This document shows positions 12,634 through 24,556 of a stretch of DNA of 64,000 nt, one piece after another. Under the pieces are notes generated by a model, which was given only the letters and a program-made list of their open reading frames with translations, was not told the origin of the DNA and searched no databases. This DNA is from Anaeramoeba flamelloides (Eukaryota > Metamonada > Anaeramoebidae): assembly GCA_027625915.1 (NCBI GenBank), contig JANTQA010000063.1, forward strand, positions 4,917,501-4,981,500. The letters run 5' to 3'. Each line of letters begins with the position of its first letter. Position 1 is the stretch's first letter. A program made the position numbers and the translations under genes.

Positions 12634-12850
12634 TAAATGCAAAATATATAAGATCAAAATTTTCATTCAGCTTTCCAAAAAATGCATCACCTTCCAAGAA
12701 TATAATAAGTCTCTAAAATCCCCAATTCTCTGAGAACAATTCATAATTTAAGCTTCTTTTCTGAATTAATAATTTGTGTGTTATATTGATTTATAAAATC
12801 TTTTTTTGGAAAATGGAACAAAAATTTTGTTTCATTTATTTTACAACAAA
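12634..12850. mobile_element. Inverted-repeat element family I, copy 1
   Basis: Ends are inverted: AAGATCAAAATTTTCATTCA, CTTTCCAAAAAA on the left against TTTTTTTGGAAAATGGAACA, AAAATTTTG on the right. The same arrangement with the same inner motif (AATTTAAGCTTCTT) occurs at 17680-17935, 18700-18910, 19545-19765 and 57660-57900. The target duplication is not resolved. Confidence 0.5.
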
Positions 12851-13350
12851 TAATAAAAAGAAAAACTAATTGAAAAAATATCATCCTAGATATATTTATT
12901 AAGAATTATTAATTAAATTTAAGACAAAATAAACAACTATGTAAAAAAAAAATCAAAAAAAAAAAACCAAGTTTTCAAACCTTTTTTTTGCCGGTATCGT
13001 TATAAAACAATCTGAAAATTTTTTTTAAAAAAATATATATCAAGAAACTAATTAGCAGATGGTTACTACAAGATTGGAAAACTTCAAAATAGCATACGTT
13101 GATAATCAATCTACTTAACAAGAGAATAATAAATTTGTTTCAAAATAAAGCTCTAGATTTTTTTTCTTGTTCATACATAGCATATAATCAAGTATCCAAA
13201 TACATACCTAACGTCAAACCAATACAAATAATTCCGTCTTCTTCATTATTCCAAAATCAAATTAGTTATTTTGTAGATCTCAAAATATTCAAGTTTTTTT
13301 AACATTTATTAAATTAATAATCATAATTTTTTTTATAATTTTCCTATTTA

Positions 13351-13494
13351 CAGTCTTTCCAAGTCTACCATAAAATTTTAAATAAAACAGATTTGAGTTT
13401 GCTATTCTCATTTTCAATTTTCAAAAAATTCGGAAACAAGAATAGAAAAATCAATTCTTTTATTTAAAATTTTATGTAAGACTTGGAATGGCTG
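13351..13494. mobile_element. MITE-H, 144-bp palindromic element with TA target
   Basis: Left arm CAGTCTTTCCAAGTCTACCA is mirrored by a right end whose complement is CAGCCATTCCAAGTCTTACA; both continue TAAAATTTTAAATAAAA. The arms fill nearly the whole element. TA flanks both sides (13349-13350 and 13495-13496). The CAGT-type end plus TA suggests Tc1/mariner ancestry. Confidence 0.75.
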
Positions 13495-14039
13495 TATCTA
13501 GTTTTTTTTAAATGTTTTGTTTTTCTCAATAAATAAGGATTTTGATTTTTATTTTGTGTTTTTAAAAAATAAAGTTCAATATAATTATACTTTCAAATTA
13601 ACCAATACACAATATCGATGATATTATCAAAGTTTGTTTCTTCAACCTTGAAGACTAATCTCCTGATAAAAGAGATTTAATTCAACCAAATTTGAACAAA
13701 ATAATACCAAAATCTACAATAACCAAATCTTTCAATTTGAATAAATACTCAAAAAATCAATAAAAAGGATTAAATATAGTTTCTTAAAAACTTTTTTGCT
13801 GGTATCTCAATATGAGGAAAAATAATATATAAATTTTTCAAAAAACTTTGAAAAATAAATGAAATAAAAATTCTTTTTATTTTCCTATTTTCCTATAGTC
13901 AATCGTCTTCAAATCATACCCTATTATTGGATGACTTTATTTATTTATTTAATACTTTTTTTATGGTTATATTGGATGAGATAAGAATCCTAAGTGAAAA
14001 AATGTTTCATATTGAATCTAAAGTTAATTTGCAGATATA

Positions 14040-14492
14040 ACGCCGTTCCAAGCCTATCATAGAATTTTAAATAAAACAAAATTGATTTTTCTATTCTTAT
14101 TTTCCATTTTCAAAAAATTTGGAAAGAAGAGTTATTATTCTAAAAAAAAAATAATAATAAATCAGCTATTATTCAAAATAGAGACACATCAAAAAAAAAA
14201 AATACAAGATCCCATGAAACTCAGAATTATCAGTTAAAAAACAGCTCAAAAAAAATAGCAGTTTTTTACTGAACTTTAAAAATTTATCTTTTTTGAATAA
14301 TATTTTTAAGTTTTTTCAGGGATCTTGTATTTTTTTTTTTTGATGTGTCTCTATTTTGAATAATAGCTGATTTATTATTATTTTTTTTTTAGAATAATAA
14401 CTCTTCTTTCCAAATTTTTTCAAAATGGAAAATAAGAATAGAAATATCAATTGTGTTTTATTTAATATTTGATGGTAGAATTGGAAATACTG
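14040..14492. mobile_element. MITE-H relative with long near-perfect hairpin arms
   Basis: Arms about 14040-14212 and 14320-14492 are inverted copies, almost identical over the inner 110 bp (for example GATGTGTCTCTATTTTGAAT on the right and its complement on the left), around a spacer of about 108 bp. Outer ends resemble the 13351 element (TTCCAAGCCTATCATAGAAT). The right end is CTG followed by TA; the left end is mutated. Confidence 0.7.
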
Positions 14493-15078
14493 TAGTAACT
14501 GATGAAAATCCGACAAGAACACGCACAATGACCAAAATATTTAAAAATCAATTCTTTTTCAACAATTTTCATAATGAGAAGAAATATAATCACTTAAAAG
14601 ATCATTTTTCATGGATTATATTAAGATCTTTCAATTTTTCAATCAATTAGAAGAAAAAATATTACTTTCAAAACTTTTGAAAAAAATATTTTATTATGAC
14701 TTAGAGAATGACAGTAGTTTGTCCAAGATATATTTTGCTATTAAAAAAAAAAGATACCCTTGATAACTTTTTATTTCAACAACAGATAAAAATTGAAAAC
14801 AATATCAAAAAAATTGAAAAACAAAATTTTACAACACTTTTTAAAAATACAAAAGTAAAAGTATGATAAAAAATATTTATAAAAGTCAATACAGGTTACT
14901 GACCAAACTGTTTTCACTTTCGAAAGGATAATTTTGATTTTCAATATCACAAAATTATATCCTCAAATAGTCATTGAAAAAACATAAAGATATTCACATG
15001 ATGTATAGGAAATGAAATTTTAGAGATTTAGTTAACTCAGCCTTAATACAATTTGAGATAAAAGGGTATTTTTCATAC

Positions 15079-15553
15079 CGTGATCAAAATAATGCATGCA
15101 CAAAAACTATAATCCGTGTTTCAAAAAATAATCAATGCTTTTTTTTCTTCTTGTTCCAATGTAACATCAAATTGACTACCCAATAGTATACCTGAGTTCA
15201 AATCAATTTTGAAAGTAAAAATCTGGATATTTTCAGTAATTTTTAAATTATGAATTCAATTTGTTGAAAATATTTCTTAAATTCTACCATTTTTTGAATA
15301 TTTTTATTTTTCTTAAAATTTTCTTAAAAATTTACTCTATTTTTTGAGATAAATTTTGCAATTTGATCCTTCATTTTTATAATTTCTTTTTAAAATAACA
15401 GAACCTTTGAGAAACTAATTCCAGATTTAAATTAGGGTTTGTTATTGGTTTCTTTGATTGGTTTAATGTTTGGGTCTTCTATAACAAAAAAACACGCTTT
15501 TTATTTTGAAACACGGAAGAAATTTTTTTACACGCTTTATTTTGACTACAGTT
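15079..15553. mobile_element. Diverged inverted-repeat element (family J)
   Basis: Left GATCAAAATAATGC...CCGTGTTTCAAAAAATAA is matched, inverted, by the right end whose complement reads AGTCAAAATAAAGCGTG...CCGTGTTTCAAAATAAAA. Arms are about 70 bp and well diverged, so the copy looks old. Exact ends and target site are unclear. Confidence 0.5.
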
Positions 15554-17228
15554 TAGGATTATAATATTCTAGGAAAACTTCAAAAAAACACCAACTTTTC
15601 TCTGAAAATTTTAAGAGTACTGAGTGATCTACAATTTCCTTTTCTTCAAATCAATTAGATCTTTGTAATTTCAAATTATTTCCTTTCTCATTAGTTTTTA
15701 TACTTTTTTTTTTTCAAATTGGGTGTTTTTTTCATCATCCAACTCCTAATTGTGAATTAAATGAAATAAAGGAAAAAAATGGATTTAGTACAATTTAGAT
15801 TAATTCTTAAAATGGTTTCAGGACAATAATCTAACCAATAAATTAAAAAAATAGTTGTTCTCTCTTTAAAATACCATCAATTTCTACAATTGAATAAAGT
15901 TTATTCAACTCAAAATACTTGCAAAACTTTCAATGAAATTACCAAAAGAAACTTGGTTATTCATTGAACATTTCCTTCTTTAATGGTTTAACTTGACACA
16001 AAACTTTTATGTGTAGAACTAAATTGGTTAATATCTCAATCTATGGAATGAGAATAATATCCTTTTAAATCTTAGAAAAAACGGTTTCAAATAATGTCTG
16101 ACTGTTGACAACAAAACAGAATTGTAAAGGGATCTGAAAAATTGTAATAAACCAAACCAATTAAAATAGAAAAAGTTAAAAGGCATGTTGCTTTATTTTT
16201 TTTCCAATTCAAAATTACGTAATAACACCAAATAGTAAAGATAAACTAAATAATGATTAATTTTAGGAATTGAATTTTTATCCTAAAAGGAATTAATTTC
16301 ATCTTTAAAATCATTTTTTTTATTTTGTTTTTGACAAAACTTTTTAAAATTATTTTTTTCTTTTTTTTTTTTTAAACTTTTTTCTTTGTGAAATTTTTTC
16401 GTTTTTTCTTTTTTCTTTTTTCTTTTTTCTTTTTTCTTCTTCTTCTGAAACAATAGAATAATTATATTTGGATTGTAAATGACACGATGAATATTTATTT
16501 CTTTCCCCGAATGAAATTAATTGATTAATAGAATTGTCTTCACATTAATCTGATCATTTCTTATCCTTTAAAATAATTTTTATTCTTGTTTTTTCTTTTT
16601 TTTTTTTTTTTTTTTTAAATTTATTATTTGTTTAATTTTTCTTCTTGTTCTTGTTCTTGGATATTATAAAAGATCTAATTTTTTGAGCAACACGATGAGT
16701 TTTTTAGTTCATTCAGACCTGTGCCGAACAATACACACTTTGTGTTACTGTAGATAAGAACTTCTGATTAATCAAAAAAAATAGATCTTTTTTATTTGTT
16801 TTATTTTAAGAAGCTACAACCAACTTACACTTGTTGGAATTTATAATCTAAAATTGTGTTTTTTATCGTTTTTTTTTTAATTGGCTTAAATGATGTAATT
16901 TTTTAAAGTTTATTTTTCATTCCAAATGTTAAATCTTTATATTTTGCTTGAGATGAAGTAACAAAATAATTTAAAGACTATTCAATTTTCAGATTCGGTT
17001 AGTCTTGTTTTTTTCATCAACAATACATTTATTGTCGCAAAAGGAGTTTATGTCAATTATCAAGTCTAAACTCTGAAAAAAAATTTTTTGTAATTTTTTT
17101 TAATTGCCTTTAACCATTTAAATCTGAACTAACCTATGCTGTACGATCAATCTCTAAAAATCAACAATCACAAATGATAATATTTTAAGGAACTTATAAG
17201 AGTGATACTCAATTTCCAATTAAAATTG

Positions 17229-17470
17229 TTAGGATATATAATTTTGAAAACGAATATGTACTTTTTTCAAGTGTCGCTCTTTGGCACTTTTTGAGATCTT
17301 GAAGATTTTTTTTTTCTTTTTTTTAACTATTCTCAAATAAGTTATTATTTTCTCAAGAATTCTACATAATCCATACTTGGTCAAATTTAGAGGGTTACAA
17401 AATAACCCCAAATCAGATTAAAACGAAATAAATTGATTGCGAAATTTTAAGAAAGCAATTTGTTTTAAAT
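17229..17470 (+). repeat. Dispersed repeat family E copy
   Basis: Matches the minus strand of 2560-2780 in motif order: ATATATAATTTTGAAAACGA, TGTCGCTCTTTGGCACTTTT, TGAGATCTTG, then GAGGGTTACAAAATAACC and AAATAAATTGATTG. Non-coding. Confidence 0.55.
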
Positions 17471-17679
17471 TAAGAAATTTAACCATTTGGAAAAAGACAA
17501 GAAGAATTTTTTTTTTAAATTTTTAACTATTCTCAAAATACGAATTCTTGTTTTCAATAATTCTGGGGAAAGTAAAAGAAAAAATATTCAAGTAAATTTG
17601 ATAGCAAAATTAAAAAAAAATTTACGGTATGTTAAAATTGAAAAACAGAAGTAAAAAATCTAATTAATACCAAACCAAA

Positions 17680-17935
17680 CTTAAATCAATGCTACTATTT
17701 GTTGAAAAATTAATGGGACATCATTTTCATTCAACTTTCCAAAAAAAGAGATTTTCAAAAGTTTTATAAAATTTCAAAATTTTAAATCGGTAAAGAAGCT
17801 TAAACTATTAATTTTCTCTTGAGAATTGTAGATTTTATCAATTTGTTTTAATTAATGGGAGATGATTTTTTTGGACAGTTGAATGAAAATTTTGATCTTT
17901 TTATTTTGCAATTAACAGTATTTATCAAAATGAAT
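17680..17935. mobile_element. Inverted-repeat element family I, copy 2 (in D2)
   Basis: Left TTCATTCAACTTTCCAAAAA and right TTTTTTGGACAGTTGAATGA, AAATTTTGATCTTTTTATTT, GCAATTAACA form the terminal inverted repeat. It breaks the D2 repeat just beside the motif TTTTTAAAAACTGTTGATCC. Confidence 0.5.
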
Positions 17936-18699
17936 TATTGTTTTTAAAAACTGTTGATCCATTTTTCTCATTTTTTAAAAAGTTCAAAATCAACAAATAT
18001 TTCTGAATTATTTAAAAAAAAATTATTTTCTTTGAAAGAAGAAAGAAATCTTAATTGCATCTAAACCAACTATCGAAAAAATATTTTAAAAATAAAATCA
18101 CAAGTTTAAAGAAAAACCAGGATAAAAAATCTACTTAATTTCAAAAAAATTACAATAATTATTAAATTATGAAAAATAGATTTTTTTGATTCAAAGAACA
18201 GTTCAAATCAATTTTTTCTTTTTATCAAATCAAAAAAATCTGAGAAAAAATCCCAAACAATTAAATTAAAAATTCTCTCCAAAATATTTTTTTTAAAACC
18301 TGGGAATTTCAATTTATAATCTAAAGAAATATTATTTAATTTGATTATCTATAATCAATAATTAAAAACCAGATTTTATTTTTTTTTTCAGTGAGTTATT
18401 ACTAAACCAAAGATTAAATTTATGAATGGAAATTTACAATTATTTCTCAATTTTTTAAAGATTTTTCAACAAATAAAACTAATCCAAATTTAATAATATT
18501 AATAAGAAAAAAATAATAGATATTATCAAATAACTGGTTTTAAAATTAATAGTTCGTTGTTTCCACTCTGAATATTTGAAAAAGAATATTACCTAATCTT
18601 TTAGATTTCAAGAAATTTTAGAAATATTTTTGAATAAAATAGATGATGAATTTTTTTAGATCTTCAAGGAAACAATATTTGATTTATTTTTATTAGGTA

Positions 18700-18910
18700 C
18701 TATTAATTGCAAAATAAATAACTCAGAATTATCATTCAGCTTTCTAAAAAAATCACATTCACAGAATTAATATAAATAATCACAATTCCCAATTCTAAAA
18801 GTGAAATTAATAATTTAAGTTTCTTTAAAGAATTATAACTTTGATAGATTACATGATTTTAAAAATCTTTTTTTGGAAAACTGAAGGAAAAATTTGTTAA
18901 ATTTATTTTG
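18700..18910. mobile_element. Inverted-repeat element family I, copy 3 (in D2)
   Basis: Left AATTGCAAAATAAATAACTC, TTCAGCTTTCTAAAAAAA against right TTTTTTGGAAAACTGAAGGA. It lies inside D2 at a point where D1 and D3 run on without it. Confidence 0.5.
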
Positions 18911-19299
18911 TAAAAAGTATTTTTGAAATAACCTTAAATGTTAAATGCCATTTGTTCATATAGACTCTAAGGAATTTCCTAAAAGTGAGATTTCTTCAAA
19001 ATAGAATTTTTTTGTAAAATTTTCTTTTTTTGGAAATTTGCTCAAATAATCCCAAATAAAAAAGTACAGATCTTATGACTAAAAAATTCAATTGTGAAAA
19101 ATGAACTCTTTTAAAGATTATTACCCATTTCTCCAAAGTTAGTAAATGAAATTTTATATTGTGTTTAATTGTACCCGTCTGAAAATAATTACTCTATTAC
19201 CTTTGGGTAAAAAATAAATAAGGATTACTACCCCCTTAAGAAAAATGTACCAACCAGAAAAATTAAAGTTCCCCATTTAAATTAATCTGAATATTGGTT

Positions 19300-19545
19300 T
19301 TAAATACCGTTGTTTTGGTTTCGAAATATCACTCTTTGGTGTTTTTGAGATCTCGAATATTTTTTTTCATTATTTTGATTTTTCAAATACGTTATTGTTA
19401 TCTAAAGAATATCACAAAAATATTACTTTGTCAAATATATAGAGTATCAAAAATAATCACAATTTATATTTAATCGTATTAAATTGACTGTACACTTAAA
19501 GAAAATTTTTTTTCTAAATTAAAGAAATTAAACTTTGGCATAATA
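19300..19545 (+). repeat. Dispersed repeat family E copy
   Basis: Contains TTTCGAAATATCACTCTTTG, GTGTTTTTGAGATCTCG and the degraded TATAGAGTATCAAAAATAAT, AAATTGACTG segment in the same order as the 17229 and 2780 copies. Non-coding. Confidence 0.5.
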
Positions 19546-19765
19546 TAAAATATCAAAAAGTGTAAAATAAAAAGATCAAAAGACCCATTCAGATTTCGAA
19601 AAAAAAATATCAAAGAATTGAAAAAAGTCATCAAAGTCCCCATTTCTTCAAGGAAAATTGTTAATTTAAGCTTCTTGTAAGATTGGGAATTTTGTAAAGT
19701 GAAATGATTCAAGAAATCTTTTTAGATAAAACTGAATGAAAATATTGTTCCCTTTCTTTAACAAC
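19545..19765. mobile_element. Inverted-repeat element family I, copy 4
   Basis: Left AAAATAAAAAGATCAAAAGA, CCCATTCAGATTTCGAAAAA; right CTTTTTAGATAAAACTGAAT, GAAAATATTG. It shares the inner AATTTAAGCTTCTTG motif with copy 1. Degraded. Confidence 0.45.
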
Positions 19766-20128
19766 AAATAGTAAGAAAAAATTGGATTTTTTTTGTTAAA
19801 ATTTGTGTTTTTGAAATTGAAAATACTTTTAATTTTTTTTCACTTTTTGATAATTTTTTCGAGAATTTTTTTAGTAATGAGATGTTAATTTTTTGAGAAA
19901 TTCTAATTTTGTTTTTGTTATTTGAATTTTTTATCATTGGGATTCTAATTTTTTTTTTCATTATGATATTATCGTGAAAAACGCATCTATTTCACTTTAA
20001 GATCAAAATTCAAAATCTCAAACATTACATAAACCCTTTTACAGCTTAAAAAAATGTTAATTACAGGTCAAAAAAAGTGAAAATAATAAAAAAAATAAAC
20101 TATTCGGTTATTAATTGTAAAAAATACA

Positions 20129-20518
20129 ACCGACTTCACTTTTAAGTGACATATTTTGTACTAAAATTAAGGGACAAATAAAACTTCATTTTAATTCAGA
20201 AAATTTTGAATTTTTTTTAATTAAATTTTTTTATAAAAATTTTAAATTTTATACCTTAATTTAAAATTTTTCTGTGGCTTACATACAGTTCCACTTACAA
20301 GATACAAAAATTGAATGAAATCCAATGCACAATAAAAACCCTAAATTAAGGCACAAAATTCAAATTCTAGTAAAATAATTTGTAAAAAAAAATTCCAAAT
20401 TTTGTGCTTTATTTTGAGATTTTTTTGTGTCTTAAATTCTGTTGAAAGTTTGTGCCTTAAATTTAGAACTGACTGTATTTTTAGTTGAAATTTTGTGATT
20501 AAAAGTGAACTAACTGCA
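20129..20518. mobile_element. Old MITE-A relative split by a nested copy
   Basis: The outer left end (about 20129, ACAACCGACTTCACTTTTAA) and outer right end (AAAAGTGAACTAACTGCAGT, to about 20518) look like an eroded A-type terminus pair. Between them sits a second, better-kept A copy at 20286-20475. Both are decayed. Confidence 0.45.
20286..20475. mobile_element. MITE-A, degraded copy
   Basis: TA, then CAGTTCCACTTACAAGATAC; core TAAATTAAGGCACAAAATTC; right end TTTGTGCCTTAAATTTAGAA, CTGACTG, then TA. Left arm more eroded than the right. Confidence 0.7.
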
Positions 20519-22759
20519 GTGAAAATTAAATGGGTGATCAATTAATAAAAGAAAAAATATATAATTAAAGAGAAAAAGAGTAATTAATACGAATAGAGTT
20601 TTTTTTAACAATAAATTTGGAATCAGGGTTTTTTTCATTTGATTAATCTAAACTAGATTTTAAAAATTTTGACTCACTTTATAATGTTTATGGAAGCTGT
20701 TTTGAGGGTTTATTCAAGTATTCTTAACAAAAAAAAATATTTCAAATTTTTGGATCAGAATCATTTTTTCTAATTTGACAAATTTTAGTTTTGCTTTTTC
20801 TTTTCAAATTTTTGATCTTTCTTTTTTTGTTTTTCTTTTGTTTAAATTTTACAAATTTTTGTTTTTCTTTTTCTTTTTTTTTTTGAAAAGGATTTCTTTT
20901 TTTTTCTTTTTTTGCAAAAGATTAATTGAAAAAAAAAGTATCTTCCAAAATACAAATAATCACAAAGAAAATTGAGACGATGTAGTGTCTTTGAAAATGA
21001 ATTAAATTATTCATAAAAAATCTTTCGGTTCAACTTTTTTTCAGCTAAAGTTTAGTAAATAAAAATCCGTAATACTCATTTCAACAATTGCGAATAACTT
21101 TTTTTTTTTTTATGTTTGTGGTTTTTAATTTTTAATATTATATATATCAGGTTATTATATATTTAGAATGGCTTAAAAGTGAATTTAAAAATTATATTTA
21201 GTTATTAATTGTTCTTGAATACTAAAGGATTATTTTTTTTTCAATTTATTATTTCAGGTGAGACACAATTTTTGAAAAAGAGTTTATAATGAAAATTTTA
21301 TTCTGAAAAATTGACTATTTGGAATCTCCAAAAACACTCATAAATATTTGATAATAAATAGAGATATAAATTACTGTAATCCTTTAAATGAAGATAATAT
21401 AATGAATTATTCTTTGTGGTAAATGTTTTTTTCCTTCTTTCAATTGATTTTAACTATTAAGATTTCTATTAAGGTATCCATTTTAAACAAATATTGAACT
21501 TTTTTTCAAGAGCTATAACTGTTTAAATATAAATTATCGTTCATATAGTATTTTCTTAAAGGAGCAAGAAAGTAACAAAACATATTGATAATATCAATTT
21601 CATCAATATAAAGCTTTTTAAAATCTCAAAACAGAGTAACACTTGAAATAAAGTGTATCAATTGACCCCCAGTTTGATTTTGATATACACAAGATTCACT
21701 AGACTTTTTTTAAAAGTAAATTTCTTTGCTATTTATTTCCCAAAATATTAAAAAGTAATTACTCTTAAAAACCATTTCTAATCCATTTTGAGTTTTAAAA
21801 ATATTATCATCTCAAGTTACCTTTTTTAAAAGCTGAAAAATTAAATTTTACTAAGTTCTTCATACTTTCATAATTCTGAAAACTAATTTTTCATGATCAG
21901 TAAGTTCAAACATTTTAAACAGACTCAATAAGGATTAAACTCTTGATAAATCAATTTAATTTTAAATTAGAAGCTAAATCCTGAAAAATAATGTATTAAA
22001 AAAAAGTTTATACATAAAATAAAAAACAACTAACTTATTTTGAGAAAAATATTATAAATTATTGTAATGATATTCGGAAACATTTACAAGGAAAAAAAAA
22101 ATCTAAAGACAACCACCCTCTCAGAAAAAAAAAAATATTCTATCAGACTGCCAAAGCTGAATTCAAGCATAACTGGGTTATATATCAAAATTTGGCACAT
22201 CATGTGGATATAATACTTATTCCCAAAATACTTTTTTTTTTTTTTTTTTTGTAAAATACACTTTTTAACAAATGATATTTTTTTGCTTCTAAATACTGGT
22301 TCACAAATAAATATTTTTTATTTTGAACAAGTCCTTTTTTCAATCAAGTTTTTTTTTGTTGAAAAAGTACTTTCTAACTATTAGGTATTTTTTTGCTTAT
22401 AAATACTGTTTCGTGAATAAGTGGTTTGTTTTTGCAAAAAGGTCTAGTGCTATCAGAAAAGTACCGTTTTTAGTAAACACAAAACATCTAATAAGATAAT
22501 TTATTGAAAAATACTAAATCAATTTGAAAATCTTTTCATTTCAGATCTTCATTGAAAAAATTTCCCTTGTGAAATAAAACCAAAATAAAAAGATTAAAAA
22601 CTATTAATTGTTTACATTAATTTATATATTTCAATCAAAATAAAAAGTAAGGAATGATAAAATAATTTTTTGAAAAAAAATTAAAATTCCAAATATTGAG
22701 AAAAATAATTTGAGAAAAATAGGTAGGAATCAAGAATAAAGTTTTTCAAAAGTGTTTTA

Positions 22760-23628
22760 CCATTGCAAAAAAATATGGGCCATTAAAAAAAATTGGGTCA
22801 GTCAAAAATTTGTTTTCGTTTTTTAAATAGTAAATATTAGCAAAATGATTTTTGATCAAAGTAAAATTTTATGAACAAATCTTACATTTAAAAAAAAACG
22901 AAAGTCATTACCAACTCTAATTTTCAAAATTAATATTAAAACGTTGCATTTTGAGCTTTTAGAATTACTGTGGAACTCTAAAAAAACCAAAATTGAATTT
23001 TAATTGCACAATTTGATTAAAAATGTTAATTTTTTTTTTATTAGATTACATTCCAAGATCAAGTTAGCCATTGTTTGGGAAGACCAAAAATTAATAACCG
23101 TTTTAAATTAAAATTTGTCTATGGGGATTTAAAGAATTTAAATGTTTTCTGAAATCTTAGTATTTCGTTATTTTGAAGTTTTGATTGTAAAACATTAGTG
23201 GAAAACAATCCCTTGTGAAAAAAAAATCTTTTTTGGAAGAATTTATGATTCAATTTGGTTTAAAAGGATATTTAAGATTAACCTTGATAAATTTGCGTTA
23301 ATTAGCAATGTTAAGTATCTTATTGAATTAATAGATTTTAATATTTCCTAATAAATAGTTTTCTTGTTTTTAGTAAAGTTTACAATTAAAATTCAATTTT
23401 TGTTTTTTAGATTTCCACAATAATTCTAAAAGCTCAAAATGCAACGTTTTAATATTAATTTTGAAAATTAGAATTGATAATGACTTTGGTTTTTCTTAAA
23501 TGTAAGATTTGTTCATAAAATTTTACTTTGATCAAAAATCATTTTGCTAATATTTACTATTTAAAAAATGAAAACAAATTTTTGACTGACACAATTTTTT
23601 TTAATGACCCAAATTTTTTTCACAATGG
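22760..23628. mobile_element. Element F, 869 bp, 250-bp inverted ends, TTA target
   Basis: Left end CCATTGCAAAAAAATATGGG and right end (complement) CCATTGTGAAAAAAATTTGG begin inverted repeats of about 250 bp (22760-23010 and 23380-23628) with some 90 percent identity by eye, including the shared segment TTTTGAGCTTTTAGAATTA. TTA flanks both sides (22757-22759 and 23629-23631). The 370-bp centre has no coding frame. A 3-bp TTA duplication is typical of PIF/Harbinger elements, but the family call is inference. Confidence 0.8.
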
Positions 23629-23709
23629 TTACCTTCAAAAGTTAAATTCCCAAGAAAGAGAAATTTTACATATTATTTAAGTGATAGATTAAAAAAACAA
23701 ACCACTTAA

Positions 23710-24224
23710 GGACTACTTTTCCACCCTTGGGGGGGTTGAGTAATTGTGTTATTTCACTTTCGCTTCTCAAAAAAAATTTTCACATGGAAGAAATTGGACA
23801 AAAAAAAAAAAAACATTTTTTGTTATCTTTACCCTTTCACGAAGACTATTTTTCTTTGTTATTCAATGAAAAGGAAAATTGTAAATAACAAAAAAAATAA
23901 TTGCAAAAAATTGCTTTTGGGGATTTTCAAGTGCATTTCAAATTTGGGAACATTTCAAACTTGTAAAAGTAAAATTTAAAAAATATGTAGAACAGCTCTA
24001 GAAAATAATGTGAGTTCTGAAAGTTGAAATGGGAATTCTAAAATATTAAAATCAAAATTTAGCATGATCTAACTTGGTAAAAATTGTGAAAATTGTTGAA
24101 ATTATCAAAATTTCACTTTTTTTCTTAAAGAAACTCTCATTGGACAAATATTAATTGGATTACATAACTTATTCAAGGGTGATTTTATACATTATTTCAC
24201 TGTTTTCGCCTACAAACGTAGTCC
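23710..24224. mobile_element. Element C, 515 bp, TTAA target
   Basis: TTAA (23706-23709) then GGACTACTTTTCCACCC; the other end is GTAGTCC then TTAA (24225-24228). The inverted match is short (GGACTACnTTT). Subterminal TTATTTCACTTTCGC on the left and TTATTTCACTGTTTTCGC on the right are direct copies, possible protein-binding sites. A solo end (GGGTAGTCC, TTAA) is at 30806-30817. TTAA is used by piggyBac and Kolobok transposons. Confidence 0.55.
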
Positions 24225-24556
24225 TTAACTTTAGATTTGATTTTTCACCAAAATGAACAATTCTGAAAAAAAAAAGAATAAAAAAATGATAACATTTTTT
24301 CAAACAAACATTTTGGATTTGTCGGTTATATGTACCTATCATAGAAAAAGAACTGAAAAATGAAATAACAACCTGGGTGTTTTAGAGTCTTTAGAAAATT
24401 GTTTTGTCGAGAACAACCAAATATTAAATTTTTCTTTTATAGATAGTACCAAAAGTATTTTATTTTCATAACAAGATATGATGCAACAACAAGATTGTGA
24501 AATGAGAATTTGCCTTAGATTGTTATTAGATTTAACGACAATGAGATTTTAATTTA

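Larger units (their letters stand above)
17560..19235 (-). repeat. Dispersed repeat family D, copy D2 with nested insertions
   Basis: Collinear with D1 and ending in the same type of terminus (complement GGGGGTAGTAATCCTTATTT, next to TTAA at 19236-19239). Two family I inverted-repeat elements (about 17680-17935 and 18700-18910) interrupt the alignment, which explains the extra length of about 400 bp. Non-coding. Confidence 0.5.

Noticed and set aside
13099-13302. 67-codon plus-strand frame
   Set aside because: No family motif, composition like surrounding AT-rich DNA, no splice or start context.
16681-16765. Possible small structured RNA around ACCTGTGCCGAACAATACAC
   Set aside because: No tRNA or snRNA boxes or stems could be matched.
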